The position numbers and the translations under genes were made by a program. This document shows positions 5,923-14,759 of a DNA stretch of 19,595 bases, piece after piece. The stretch is from Patulibacter sp050252545 (GTDB taxonomy: Bacteria > Actinomycetota > Thermoleophilia > Solirubrobacterales > Solirubrobacteraceae). The stretch spans positions 1 to 19,595 of the forward strand of contig JBFWKS010000042.1 of NCBI GenBank assembly GCA_050252545.1, written 5' to 3'. Below the pieces are notes generated by a model. It worked only from the letters and a program-made list of their open reading frames with translations. It did not search any database and was not told the DNA's origin. The first letter of the stretch is position 1; each line of letters starts with the position of its first letter.

Positions 5923-7467
5923 GTGACGACCGCCCCGGCATCGCGCCCGTCGCGCCACTCCTTCCTGCCCGACCGGGTGCGTCGCGTCGCCGTTCTACTC
6001 ACCGTCGCCCTCGCGATCGCGGTGGCCGTGATCGCGACGACGTCCGGCTCGGCGCCGTATACGGTTCACGCCCGGTTCCAGAACGCGGGCCAGATGGTGA
6101 ACGGTGGCCTTGTTCAGGTCGCGGGGGTGAAGATCGGGACCGTCAAGCGGGTCTCGCTCGCCGACTCTGGCGAGGCGGACGTCGAGATGGAGGTCACCGA
6201 CGAGCGGTTCGTCCCGTTCCGCCAAGGCACGCGCGCGACGATCCGCTCCGTCGGCCAAGCGACGCTCACCAACCGGTACGTCGCGATCTCGCCCGCACCG
6301 AACGGAGCCCCGGAGATCCCTAGCGGGGCGGTACTCCACCAAGAGGACACGGTCGGGATCGTCGACCTCGACGCGATCCTCTCCTCCGTCGATCCGCGGT
6401 CGCGCCGAGACATCCAACGGCTGTTCGCCCGCGCCGACGAGGTCTACGCCGGGTCGGGCGCGCCGGCGTTCAACCGCATGCTCGCCAAGCTCGAGCCCGC
6501 GATGGCGGAGGTCGACCGGCTTGCAGCAGAGCTCGTCCACGACCGCGACGCGCTGCGACGGCTCATCCAGACCGGCTCCGCTGCGGCTCGGGCCGTCGCC
6601 TCGCGCCGCCCGTCGCTCGATCGGGCCGTCGTCGGCACCGCCACCGCGTTCAGGGCCGTCGCTGACGAGCGCGTCGCCCTGGGGTCCGCCCTCGAGCTGG
6701 CGCCGGCGGTGCTGCGCCAGGCTCGCGGAACGGTGGGCGAGGTCGCTCGGACCGCGTCGGCGCTCCGCCCGACGCTGCGGCTCGTCCCGCCGCCCCAGGC
6801 CGAGTTGCGCCTGCTGCTGCGCCGCGCGCCGAAGGCCCTTGATCGGTTCACGCCGGTGATCCGGCGTGTCAACGAGCTCTGGTCGCCGCTGGGCACTGCC
6901 CTGGACGGTGTACCGCCGCTCGGGGGTCCCGCCGTCGAGGCGCTCAAGGCCCTGGGGCCCGCGGCCAAGGACCTCGTGCCGATCCTCGAGGGCTTGCGCT
7001 TCTACGGCACCGACGCCCTGATCGGCGTCGTGAACGGACTGTTGACCATCGCGTCTGGCCAGTACAACGAGCTCGGTCACTACGTCAAGCTCGAGTTCGT
7101 CCAGAACATCCAGACGGTGGTCAACGGTGCGCTGGGCGGGGCGTTGCTTGGCGTGACGAAGATCACCGGAGGGCTCGTGCCCGGGGTGTTCAACGTCACG
7201 CCACCGCAGATGAGCCGCTGCCCCGGCGGGGCGGTCCCGCCGGCGCCTGACGGGTCCAACCCGTGGTTGCCCCGCGAGGGGCTGTGCGACCCCAAGCAGA
7301 GCATGTCCGCGCTCGTCAACAGCCCGACCGCGTTCTGTCGGCACGCGTCGGACTGCGAAGGCGACAAGCGGCCGACGGAGTTCGACCTCCCGGCGCGCAA
7401 GCCCGGTGAGGACGGCGGCATCGCAGCCGCGCGGACGCCGAGCGGCCGACTGGAGGGAGACCGATGA
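5923..7467 (+). CDS. MceA-position Mce family protein (first of six)
   Basis: A 514-residue Mce protein. Start GTG 5923 has GGAGG at 5913-5917. A basic N terminus is followed by one membrane segment (about 20-39) and then the MlaD/Mce domain (about 45-125), with the typical V-G-x-V-K-I-G-T-V pattern at 66-74. A long Arg/Ala-rich helical region follows, expected to form part of the hexameric tunnel across the cell envelope. The C terminus (residues ~430-475) carries four Cys (SRCPGG, GLCDPK, FCRHASDC), probably forming disulfides outside the membrane. The N-terminal segment has no lipobox Cys, so it is membrane-anchored rather than a lipoprotein. It overlaps mceB by 4 bp. Confidence 0.9.
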   Translation: MTTAPASRPSRHSFLPDRVRRVAVLLTVALAIAVAVIATTSGSAPYTVHARFQNAGQMVNGGLVQVAGVKIGTVKRVSLADSGEADVEMEVTDERFVPFRQGTRATIRSVGQATLTNRYVAISPAPNGAPEIPSGAVLHQEDTVGIVDLDAILSSVDPRSRRDIQRLFARADEVYAGSGAPAFNRMLAKLEPAMAEVDRLAAELVHDRDALRRLIQTGSAAARAVASRRPSLDRAVVGTATAFRAVADERVALGSALELAPAVLRQARGTVGEVARTASALRPTLRLVPPPQAELRLLLRRAPKALDRFTPVIRRVNELWSPLGTALDGVPPLGGPAVEALKALGPAAKDLVPILEGLRFYGTDALIGVVNGLLTIASGQYNELGHYVKLEFVQNIQTVVNGALGGALLGVTKITGGLVPGVFNVTPPQMSRCPGGAVPPAPDGSNPWLPREGLCDPKQSMSALVNSPTAFCRHASDCEGDKRPTEFDLPARKPGEDGGIAAARTPSGRLEGDR

Positions 7468-8825
7468 CACGACGTCGCGCGCTACTGGTCGTGATGCTGC
7501 TGGTCGTGGCGGTGGTGGTCGTCGTCGGTCGCGATGGCGGCGGCAGCGACCGCTACCGGTTCTCGGCGGTCTTCGATACGGCTCAGGGCATCGTTCCCGG
7601 GCAGCTCGTCAAGCTCGGCGGCGCCCGCGTCGGGACGGTGCGCTCGGTCGACCTGACGCCGGACCACAAGGCCCGCTTCGGCCTGGAGATCGAGTCGCGG
7701 TTCGGGCCGTTCCACGAGGACGCCTCCTGCAAGATCCTCCCCGAGGGCTTCATCTCCGAGAGCTTCATCCAGTGCGACCCCGGGTCCCCTTCGCGACCCG
7801 CCCTCGGGCCGGCGCGCGGGAGCGGGACCGCGGAGCCGACGGTGCCGCTGCAGCGAACGTCGGCCTCGGTCCAGCTGCAGCAGGTGCTCGACACCTTCGC
7901 GTTGCCGACGACCGAGAGGGTCCGGACGATCATGATCGAGATGGGGATCGCGTCGGCCGGGCGTGCCGACGACTTCGATGCGCTGCTGCGGCGCGCCAAC
8001 CCGGCGTTGCGCCACACCCGCGACATGCTCACCGTCCTGGCCGATCAGCGGCAAGCGATGGGCCGTGCCGTCGAGCAGACCGACCGCGTCCTCGAGGTAC
8101 TGGCCGGTCGGGACGGAGACGTCCGTCGCTTCGTGCGCTCCGCCGAGTCCGTCGCCCGCAACGCCGGTGACCGCGACGTCGACCTCCGGCGCTCCGTCCG
8201 CCGGCTGCCGGCGTTGCTGGCCGAGGCAGACAGCTCCCTGCGGAGCCTGGAGCGCCTGGGCACCGATCTCACCCCAACAGTCCGCGCGCTCGGCCGGTCC
8301 GCGCCCCAGCTCAACCGCCTCACCCGGGTCGTGCCGCCCCTGGCGGCGCAGGTGCGGCCAGCGCTCGACCACGCCGACAGGGCGTTCGGCGCCCTCCGTC
8401 GCGCCGTCGGGCCAGCGACTGGGCTTGTCGGAACGCTCGACACCGCCGCGCGGGAGTCGAAGGAGCCGGTGAAGCACCTCGCAGAGCTGCTCGAGAGCTC
8501 GCGCAGCACCGGGGCGCTCGACGGTGTCGGCCAACGCGTGTTCTACGGCCTGTCGGTGTCCACGGCTGCGTACGACGCCGTCTCCCACACCGGCAACATG
8601 ATGCTCGGCGTGCACCTTCGGTGCATCCTCGCGCCCGCCCAGCCCGGGTGCTCGCAGCGATTCGACTCGCCGCAGGGCGGCCAGATCCCGCTCAACGATC
8701 CGGCCTACAAGGCCTCCGAGGCCCGAGCCCGCCGCATGCTCGCCGATCCGAAGAAGCACGTCGACGACCTCCCACCGACCGTGCGCCACCGTCTGCGCAA
8801 GACCCTCGATCACCTACTCAAGTGA
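7464..8825 (+). CDS. MceB-position Mce family protein
   Basis: A 453-residue Mce protein. Start ATG 7464 overlaps the previous stop and has GGAGG at 7452-7456. It has a short basic N terminus (MTRRR), one membrane segment at about 6-22, and an MlaD domain at about 30-108 with GGARVGTV at 52-59. Two Cys (89 and 104) lie inside the MlaD domain, which the other five Mce proteins here lack. Two more near the C terminus (LRCILAPAQPGC) make a likely disulfide. The rest is Arg/Leu-rich helix with coiled-coil character, as expected for the needle or tunnel region. It is predicted to be anchored in the cytoplasmic membrane and face outward, together with the other five Mce proteins. Confidence 0.9.
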   Translation: MTRRRALLVVMLLVVAVVVVVGRDGGGSDRYRFSAVFDTAQGIVPGQLVKLGGARVGTVRSVDLTPDHKARFGLEIESRFGPFHEDASCKILPEGFISESFIQCDPGSPSRPALGPARGSGTAEPTVPLQRTSASVQLQQVLDTFALPTTERVRTIMIEMGIASAGRADDFDALLRRANPALRHTRDMLTVLADQRQAMGRAVEQTDRVLEVLAGRDGDVRRFVRSAESVARNAGDRDVDLRRSVRRLPALLAEADSSLRSLERLGTDLTPTVRALGRSAPQLNRLTRVVPPLAAQVRPALDHADRAFGALRRAVGPATGLVGTLDTAARESKEPVKHLAELLESSRSTGALDGVGQRVFYGLSVSTAAYDAVSHTGNMMLGVHLRCILAPAQPGCSQRFDSPQGGQIPLNDPAYKASEARARRMLADPKKHVDDLPPTVRHRLRKTLDHLLK

Positions 8826-10282
8826 CCCGACCCCGCCGCAACCGCCGACGCCGAGACGTCGCACGCGCGTACCCCTGGCTCGGCCTGGCCGCACTCGTGC
8901 TGATCATCGCCGGCTTCGCGACGTCCTACAACGCCAACTCGGGCCTGCCGCTGGAGCGCTCCTACGAGTTCTACGTCGACCTGCCGGACGCGAACCGGCT
9001 CGTGAAGCTGAGCCAGGTCCGGATCGGGGGCGTCCGCGTCGGACAGGTCATGGACGTCCAAGGTCGTCGCGGTTCGTCGGCGGACCCGCGTCCCGGCGCC
9101 CGGGTGCTCGTGAAGATCACCGACGGCCAGGAGCAGCTCCCGGTGGACTCGCAGGTGGCCGTCCGCCCTGCGTCGGTCCTCGGCGCCACCTACCTGGACA
9201 TCGTCCCGGGGCGCTCGTCGACGACGATCGAGCCCCGCGGGGTGTTGCCGATCGCGCAGGCGACCGACAACGTCGAGCTGACCGACCTGCTGGACCTGTT
9301 CGACCGGCGCACCGCCCGGGACGTCCAGCGGGCCGCGCGATCGGTCGGTGACGGGCTCGCCGGTCGGGGCGCGGACCTCGGCGAGACGGTCGAGACGACC
9401 GCCCGGCTGCTGCCCGATCTGGGGGTCGTCAGCGGACGGTTGGCCGCCGACGAGACCCGACTCGGGCCGCTCTTGGCGGCCGTCGATCGGACGATGTCCG
9501 GCCTCGCGGCCGAGGAGGACGCGCTTCGCGAGGGCACCACGGCCGCGGGCTCCGTCTTCGAGGCCCTCGACCGCTCCGCCGCCGACGTCGCGGCCACCAT
9601 CGACGCCTTCCCCGTTTCCGCGACACGCGTCACCCTCGGTTTGCGACGGCTGCGCCCCGCGCTCGCGGACCTCGCCACCATCGCCCGCGAGTTGCGCCCG
9701 GGAGCCCGGGTCCTGCCCACCACGCTGCGCCACGCGAACTCGCTGCTCGAGCGAGGGGTCCCGGCGTTCGCCGCTCTCCGTCGCACCGCTCCCCGGGTGA
9801 CCCAGACCGCCGACGACCTTGAGTCGTTCAGTCGCCTGCCGCACAGCAGCGGCGCGATCCGCAAGCTCGGTCACCTCTCCGAGGCCTCCGCTCCGTTGGC
9901 GAAGGATCTCGGCGTCGCGCAGGTCCATTGCAACGTCGTCGGGGCGTTCACCGAAACCGTCGGCTCGGCGTTTGCCGGGAACGGCGTGGGCAAGGGGCCC
10001 ACCATCCTCAACTTCCACCTCAAGTCGCTCGGCACGAACGTGACCGAGATCTTCCAGAACGGGTCGCCGCTGCCGAACCTCCACACGAACTACGCGCCGT
10101 TCATGAACGAGCGCGAGTGCGAGGCAGGCAACGAGCCGTTCCACCACGACCGACGCGTCCTCGCCAACCCGTCCGGCGACCAGCCCAAGAACTACCTGCC
10201 GACCAGCGTCGATCCGGCACGTACGGCCGAGGCTCGGCGCGTCGGTCTGCTCGACGATCCGCCGGCGGAGGTCGGGCGATGA
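8822..10282 (+). CDS. MceC-position Mce family protein
   Basis: A 486-residue Mce protein. The start is taken as GTG 8822, which overlaps the mceB stop by 4 bp (GTGA). No convincing ribosome-binding site precedes it, so it probably depends on translational coupling. A very basic N terminus (RPRRNRRRRD) is followed by a membrane segment at about 18-36. The MlaD domain spans about 46-130 (VRIGGVRVGQV at 66-76, ATYLDIVPG at 122-130) and a helical region follows. The C-terminal domain has two Cys (VHCNVV and RECEAG). A longer in-frame reading upstream would overlap mceB by 200 bp and is rejected. Confidence 0.88.
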   Translation: MTRPRRNRRRRDVARAYPWLGLAALVLIIAGFATSYNANSGLPLERSYEFYVDLPDANRLVKLSQVRIGGVRVGQVMDVQGRRGSSADPRPGARVLVKITDGQEQLPVDSQVAVRPASVLGATYLDIVPGRSSTTIEPRGVLPIAQATDNVELTDLLDLFDRRTARDVQRAARSVGDGLAGRGADLGETVETTARLLPDLGVVSGRLAADETRLGPLLAAVDRTMSGLAAEEDALREGTTAAGSVFEALDRSAADVAATIDAFPVSATRVTLGLRRLRPALADLATIARELRPGARVLPTTLRHANSLLERGVPAFAALRRTAPRVTQTADDLESFSRLPHSSGAIRKLGHLSEASAPLAKDLGVAQVHCNVVGAFTETVGSAFAGNGVGKGPTILNFHLKSLGTNVTEIFQNGSPLPNLHTNYAPFMNERECEAGNEPFHHDRRVLANPSGDQPKNYLPTSVDPARTAEARRVGLLDDPPAEVGR

Positions 10283-11898
10283 GGCCGGGCCGCAAGACGC
10301 CCGGCGACCGACGGCGATTGATCGCCGCGGTCCTGCTGCTGCTGCTCGTCGTCGGCTCGGCGGTGTTCGCCTTCGGGCGCCGGTCGATCGCGCCGGGCGG
10401 CTACACCGTCAGGGCGATCTTCTCGGACGCCCAGCAGCTCAAGGGCGGCAGCGCCGTCCGGACGTCGGGCCTGGACATCGGCCGCGTCGAGTCGACGGAG
10501 GCATCGAGCGACGGGACGGCGCTCGTCACCATGCGGCTCAAGGCCGACACGCGCCGGCCGCGGCGGGACGACCGCTTCGTGATCCGGCCACGGCTTGCGT
10601 TCGAGGGCAACTTCTACGTCGACATCATGGCGGGCTCGCCCGCCGCGCCGACCCTGCCGGACGGCGCCGTGGTGCCACGGGCGCAGACGTCGACCAGCGT
10701 CCAGCTCGACGAGGTGCTCAGCACGCTGACCGCGCCGATCCGCGATTCGAGCAAGAGCCTCGTGGCCGGCCTGGCGACTGGTCTCGGCGCGGGACAGGGC
10801 TCCGCGGGGACGTTGCTCAGCGGCGCGACCGGGCTGCGGCGTGCGACCCGCGAGCTCGATCGGGCGCTGGAGTCCGTCCGCGGAGCCGCGCGGGGGTTCC
10901 GGGGGACCGGGGACGGCGACCTCGGACGGGCGCTCGCCGACGCGAGCGCCGTCACTCGCGACCTGGCCCGCAACCCGCGCGAGCTGGCGACGATCATCGA
11001 CGACTACGCCACGGTCGTCGGGGCCCTCGTCGCTCAGGACCGCCAGCTGCGCCGCTCGATCCCCGCCGCCCGGAGCTTCCTGGCCGGTGCACCGGCGTCG
11101 TTGCGACGGATCGACGCGGTCCTGCCGTCGCTACGGCGGTTCGCCGTGGACCTGCGGCCTGTCCTGCGCGAGCTGCCACGACAACTGCCGTCGCTGAACG
11201 CCGTCTTCGCGCAGGTCGCGAGCACCGCGTTGCCGGGTGAGCTCGACCGGTTCGTCGCGACGCTGCGGCAGCCGGTGCTCGACCTCCCGCAGCTGGAGCG
11301 ACAGCTGGCGTTCGTGCTGCCCTACGGTGGGCCCCTCGGCCGCTGCCTGACGAAGGTCGTGGTCCCCGCGCTGGAGCAGCGGGTGCCTGACGCGCACCTG
11401 ACCGTCAAGCAGCCGGTGTGGCTCGAGGCCCTCCACATGGCCGCCAACCTCGCCGCGTCCTCGCCGGGGTTCGACGGCAACGGCACGACGGTCCGCGCGG
11501 GCATCAGCGAAGGCGAGGGGTCGCTGCTCGGGTTCGTGCCGGGGATCACCGAGATGGTGAGCGTCATCGGAGGCTCGGCGATCGAGGGGGTCAGCCCGCA
11601 GTGGCTCGGCACCAACGTGTGGCCGACGGTCCGAATCGACCGGCCGTGCGAGGACCAGGCGGTGCCGAACCTGGCGAACATGACTGCCGGAGAGGCGTTC
11701 GCAGGCTTCCGCAAGGTCAGCACCAAGCGGCTGACAGAGGAGCAGCGCGAGAACGAGGCAGCGAAGCTCGCGACCCTGCGCGACGCGCTCCGTGGACGCG
11801 AAGTGCCCCGTCGGCCGGTGAAGCGGGCGGGCGGTCACGATGCCGGCCGCCGGGCGCTCTCGCGCACCATGCCACCCACGACCAAGGAAGGCCGGTGA
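10279..11898 (+). CDS. MceD-position Mce family protein
   Basis: At 539 residues this is the longest Mce protein of the set. Start ATG 10279 overlaps the mceC stop by 4 bp and has GGAGG at 10267-10271. The membrane segment is at about 14-33 and the MlaD domain at about 41-119 (VRTSGLDIGRV at 60-70, GNFYVDIMAG at 110-119). A VQLDEVLSTLTAPIR segment, common at the start of the Mce helical region, follows. Two Cys lie in the C-terminal half (GRCLTK and RPCEDQ). A charged, Lys/Arg-rich tail ends the protein. There is no lipobox. Confidence 0.9.
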   Translation: MRPGRKTPGDRRRLIAAVLLLLLVVGSAVFAFGRRSIAPGGYTVRAIFSDAQQLKGGSAVRTSGLDIGRVESTEASSDGTALVTMRLKADTRRPRRDDRFVIRPRLAFEGNFYVDIMAGSPAAPTLPDGAVVPRAQTSTSVQLDEVLSTLTAPIRDSSKSLVAGLATGLGAGQGSAGTLLSGATGLRRATRELDRALESVRGAARGFRGTGDGDLGRALADASAVTRDLARNPRELATIIDDYATVVGALVAQDRQLRRSIPAARSFLAGAPASLRRIDAVLPSLRRFAVDLRPVLRELPRQLPSLNAVFAQVASTALPGELDRFVATLRQPVLDLPQLERQLAFVLPYGGPLGRCLTKVVVPALEQRVPDAHLTVKQPVWLEALHMAANLAASSPGFDGNGTTVRAGISEGEGSLLGFVPGITEMVSVIGGSAIEGVSPQWLGTNVWPTVRIDRPCEDQAVPNLANMTAGEAFAGFRKVSTKRLTEEQRENEAAKLATLRDALRGREVPRRPVKRAGGHDAGRRALSRTMPPTTKEGR

Positions 11899-13223
11899 CC
11901 CGTCGGATGTCGTCCTTCAGGTATGTCCCGGCGATCGCCGCGCTGCTGATCGCCGGTCTCGTCTCCGTCGGCTACCTGCTGGTGAAGCAGCGGTTTCCGG
12001 TGCCGTTCCGCGACGTGTACGAGGTCAAGGTCGTCCTGCCGTCGGCAGACGGTGTTGCGCCCGGGCTGGGTCAGCCGGTGAACGTCGCCGGCGTCCGGGT
12101 CGGCACGATCGCGGCCGCCGACGCCGTGCCGGGCGGTGCCGAGGTGACGCTCCAGATCCAGCGCCAGAAGCTCGCCCGGGTCCACGCCGACGGCTATGCG
12201 GCCCTGCGGCCCATCACGCCGCTGAGCGACATGCGCGTCGAGCTGAATCCGGGCTCCCGCACGGCACCGGCGCTCCGCGAAGGCGCCACCCTCCGTTCGT
12301 CGCGCAACACGGCGCCCGTCCCGCTGGCGACGCTCCTATCGGGTCTCGACGGGGACACCCGTGCGTTCTTCACCACGCTCGTCGACGGCCTCGGTCGCAC
12401 CGCCGAGCAACGCGCCCCCGACCTGCGCCGCGTCTTGCTCTCGTTCGGTCCGACGACCGCGCAGCTGCGCGAGGTCAGCGAGAGCCTCGCGGCCCGCCGA
12501 CGGACACTTGCGAGGCTCGTCCACAATGTGTCCCGGGTCGCCCGGGCCGCATCCTCCGACGGTCGCCTGGCCGACCTCGTCGTGTCCGGCCACCGGGCCC
12601 TCGGGGCGCTGAGGGCCGAGGACGCGTCGCTGCGGACCTCGCTGGCTCGGCTACCGGGAGCGCTGGAGTCCGGAGCCGAGGCGCTCGACGCCACCGGTAA
12701 GCTCGCCGGGGAGCTGCAGCCGGCCGTCCGGGCCCTCACCCCCAGCGTCCGTCGGCTGCCCGGGACGATCCGCACCCTCGGCTCGTTGGGCGGTCGCTTC
12801 GCCACGACGTTGCGCACGGAGTTCCGTCCGCTGACGCGCGAGGCACAGCCGTTGGCGGCGCAGGCGGCGCTAGGGGTACGCAGCACCAGCGCCCTGCTGC
12901 CGGATCTGTCCCGCACTGTGCAGCGGGTGCAGTACCTGGCCAACTCCCTCGCCTACAACCCGCCAGGCAAGGAGGAGGGCGGCCTCTTCTGGGGGTCGTG
13001 GATGATTCACAACTGGAACAGCCTGCCGTCCTACGGCGACGCGCACGGCGGCATCATTCGCGGGCTCCTCGTGCAGGGCTGCGACCAGATCGTCGCCATC
13101 GACGCGGTCAGCTCGCTCACGAAGCTGCTGACCGGGTCCGCCAACGTCTGCCCGTCGGTTACCGTCCCGAACGGGTCGGCGCGCTCCGGGGGCCCCGCGC
13201 CCACGAGGAAGGCCGGACGATGA
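11895..13223 (+). CDS. MceE-position Mce family protein without a lipobox
   Basis: A 442-residue Mce protein. Start GTG 11895 overlaps the mceD stop (GTGA) and has AAGGA at 11884-11888; ATG 11907 is an alternative. The membrane segment is at about 10-30 (PAIAALLIAGLVSVGYLLV) and the MlaD domain at about 42-120 (NVAGVRVGTI at 63-72, MRVELNPG at 113-120). In mycobacterial mce operons the fifth protein is a lipoprotein (the LprK/MceE type). Here no Cys lies near the signal segment, so it is a plain transmembrane anchor. The C-terminal portion contains an aromatic patch (WGSWMIHNWNSL) and two Cys (VQGCDQ, NVCPSV). Confidence 0.88.
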   Translation: MTRRMSSFRYVPAIAALLIAGLVSVGYLLVKQRFPVPFRDVYEVKVVLPSADGVAPGLGQPVNVAGVRVGTIAAADAVPGGAEVTLQIQRQKLARVHADGYAALRPITPLSDMRVELNPGSRTAPALREGATLRSSRNTAPVPLATLLSGLDGDTRAFFTTLVDGLGRTAEQRAPDLRRVLLSFGPTTAQLREVSESLAARRRTLARLVHNVSRVARAASSDGRLADLVVSGHRALGALRAEDASLRTSLARLPGALESGAEALDATGKLAGELQPAVRALTPSVRRLPGTIRTLGSLGGRFATTLRTEFRPLTREAQPLAAQAALGVRSTSALLPDLSRTVQRVQYLANSLAYNPPGKEEGGLFWGSWMIHNWNSLPSYGDAHGGIIRGLLVQGCDQIVAIDAVSSLTKLLTGSANVCPSVTVPNGSARSGGPAPTRKAGR

Positions 13224-14632
13224 TCACGCGTGCCCCTACCCTCGCCCGGATCCTGTTCCCGGTGAGCTTCGTGATCGTCTGCCTCGTCGTCGCGATCGGC
13301 CTCTGGCGCTCGTTCGGCGGCCCCGTGCCGATGCAGGCGATCTCCTACCAGGTCCACGTCGTGGTCCCGTCGGCGGACGCGATCTTCACCAACACCGACG
13401 TCCGAGCGGCGGGCGTGCGGATCGGCCGGGTCGCGACGGTCCGCACCAGCGGCCGGGCCACCGACCTGACGCTGGCCATCGACCCCGACTTCGCGCCGAT
13501 CGGTCGCGACGCCCGGATCACCGTTCGCAGCAAGTCGCTGCTCGGTGAGGGGTACGTCGAGCTGGCACCGGGACGGCGCGACGCACCACGGATGCCTGAC
13601 GGCGGCACGCTCGACGCGTCGCGGGTCCGTCCGACGCAGCGGCTCGACGACGTCCTGCAGACGTTCTCGCCTCGTACGCGGCAGAGGATGCGCTCGATGA
13701 TGGCCGGCATCGCGACGGCGTTCGACGGGCGCTCCGAGGATCTTGGCAAAGCCCTGGGGCGAGCGCGTCCGCTGAGTCGGAACGTCGAGCTGCTCCTCGA
13801 CGAGCTGCGGAGCCAGACCGGCCCGATGGCGTCGCTCGTCGCCGACGCCGAGGCGTCGTTCGCGGTCGTCGGTGCCCGCAGCAGCCAGCTGCGCGAAGCG
13901 GTGCTGCAGGGCTCGCGGGTGTTCCGAACGACCGCCGCGCGGAACGACGCGCTGCGGGCGACCGTCGCGGCGCTGCCGCCGTTCCTCGCCCAACTGCGGG
14001 CGTCGGCCGACGAGCTGGGTGCCATGAGCGGCGACCTCCGCCGGGCCACCCGGTCGTTGCGGCCGACGGTCCCGTTGATCGTTCCGGCCCTGCGTTCGAT
14101 CGACCGAGGGTTCCCGGAGTTCGAGAGGACGTTCCGTCGCGTCGTGCCGGTGCTGCGGTCTGCGGACGAGGCGCTCCCCACGCTGTCGCGAGTGCTCGCG
14201 GCCGGCGGGCCCGCCCTGCAGCCGGTCCACGATGCCCTGCGGGAGCTCGTCCCGTTCATGCGGTTGGCGTCGCTCAACCGGGCGTCGATCATCGCGAACT
14301 TCGCCAACATCTCGGCGCTCCTGGGTGGCGTCACCGTCGGCAGTGGCGGGCACCTGATCCACTACGGCTCGGCCTTTCTCTCGGTCTGGAACGAGATCAT
14401 CGGCGGGTACACCAAGCGCCTGCCGACGAACACCATGAACCCCTATCCGAAGCCGGGCTCGGTCTACGACCTGCAGCGCAACGGCGTGCTCTCCGCCTAC
14501 GACTGCCGCAACCGCGACAACCCGTTGATCGTGCCGCCGACGGGGACGACGCCCCGCTGCATCACCCAGGGCAGGTGGACGGCCAACGGCGACACTGCGT
14601 ACTACCCGCGCCTGCAGCGCGACGCACCGTAG
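13220..14632 (+). CDS. MceF-position Mce family protein (last of six)
   Basis: A 470-residue Mce protein. Start ATG 13220 overlaps the mceE stop by 4 bp and has AGGAAGG at 13206-13212. The membrane segment (about 11-29) contains one Cys (VIVCLV), but its context does not fit a lipobox. The MlaD domain is at about 42-117 (AAGVRIGRVATV at 63-74, GEGYVELAPG at 109-118). Long helices follow, then a Tyr/Pro-rich C terminus with two Cys (YDCRNRD, PRCITQG). It ends the operon; the following gene is convergent. No mce-associated membrane protein or MceG-type ATPase gene follows. Confidence 0.9.
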   Translation: MITRAPTLARILFPVSFVIVCLVVAIGLWRSFGGPVPMQAISYQVHVVVPSADAIFTNTDVRAAGVRIGRVATVRTSGRATDLTLAIDPDFAPIGRDARITVRSKSLLGEGYVELAPGRRDAPRMPDGGTLDASRVRPTQRLDDVLQTFSPRTRQRMRSMMAGIATAFDGRSEDLGKALGRARPLSRNVELLLDELRSQTGPMASLVADAEASFAVVGARSSQLREAVLQGSRVFRTTAARNDALRATVAALPPFLAQLRASADELGAMSGDLRRATRSLRPTVPLIVPALRSIDRGFPEFERTFRRVVPVLRSADEALPTLSRVLAAGGPALQPVHDALRELVPFMRLASLNRASIIANFANISALLGGVTVGSGGHLIHYGSAFLSVWNEIIGGYTKRLPTNTMNPYPKPGSVYDLQRNGVLSAYDCRNRDNPLIVPPTGTTPRCITQGRWTANGDTAYYPRLQRDAP

Positions 14633-14665
14633 GGGGCTGAGCCGGGCGGTCGCGAGCACGGTCGG

Positions 14666-14713
14666 GGTGCGTCGCCGCCCGCCGCACCGCCGGTGGTCGA
14701 CGCCGGCTCGACC
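14666..14713. terminator. Possible bidirectional terminator between the mce operon and the ABC exporter
   Basis: The 127-bp gap between two convergent genes contains two perfect 6-bp inverted repeats. One is GGTGCG (14666-14671) with CGCACC (14683-14688). The other is GGTCGA (14695-14700) with TCGACC (14708-14713) around a 7-nt loop. Neither is followed by a T-tract. The position is right for termination on both strands, but the stems are short and could be chance. Confidence 0.3.
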
Positions 14714-14759
14714 GACGCTGCTCGTGCATGACCCTCGTGCCTTCTGGACGACGGGCCGC

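Noticed and set aside
9965..9985. GCGTTTG within mceC as a third operator copy
   Set aside because: Only one half-site is present, inside a coding region, with no matching AAACGC arm at the required 15-bp spacing.
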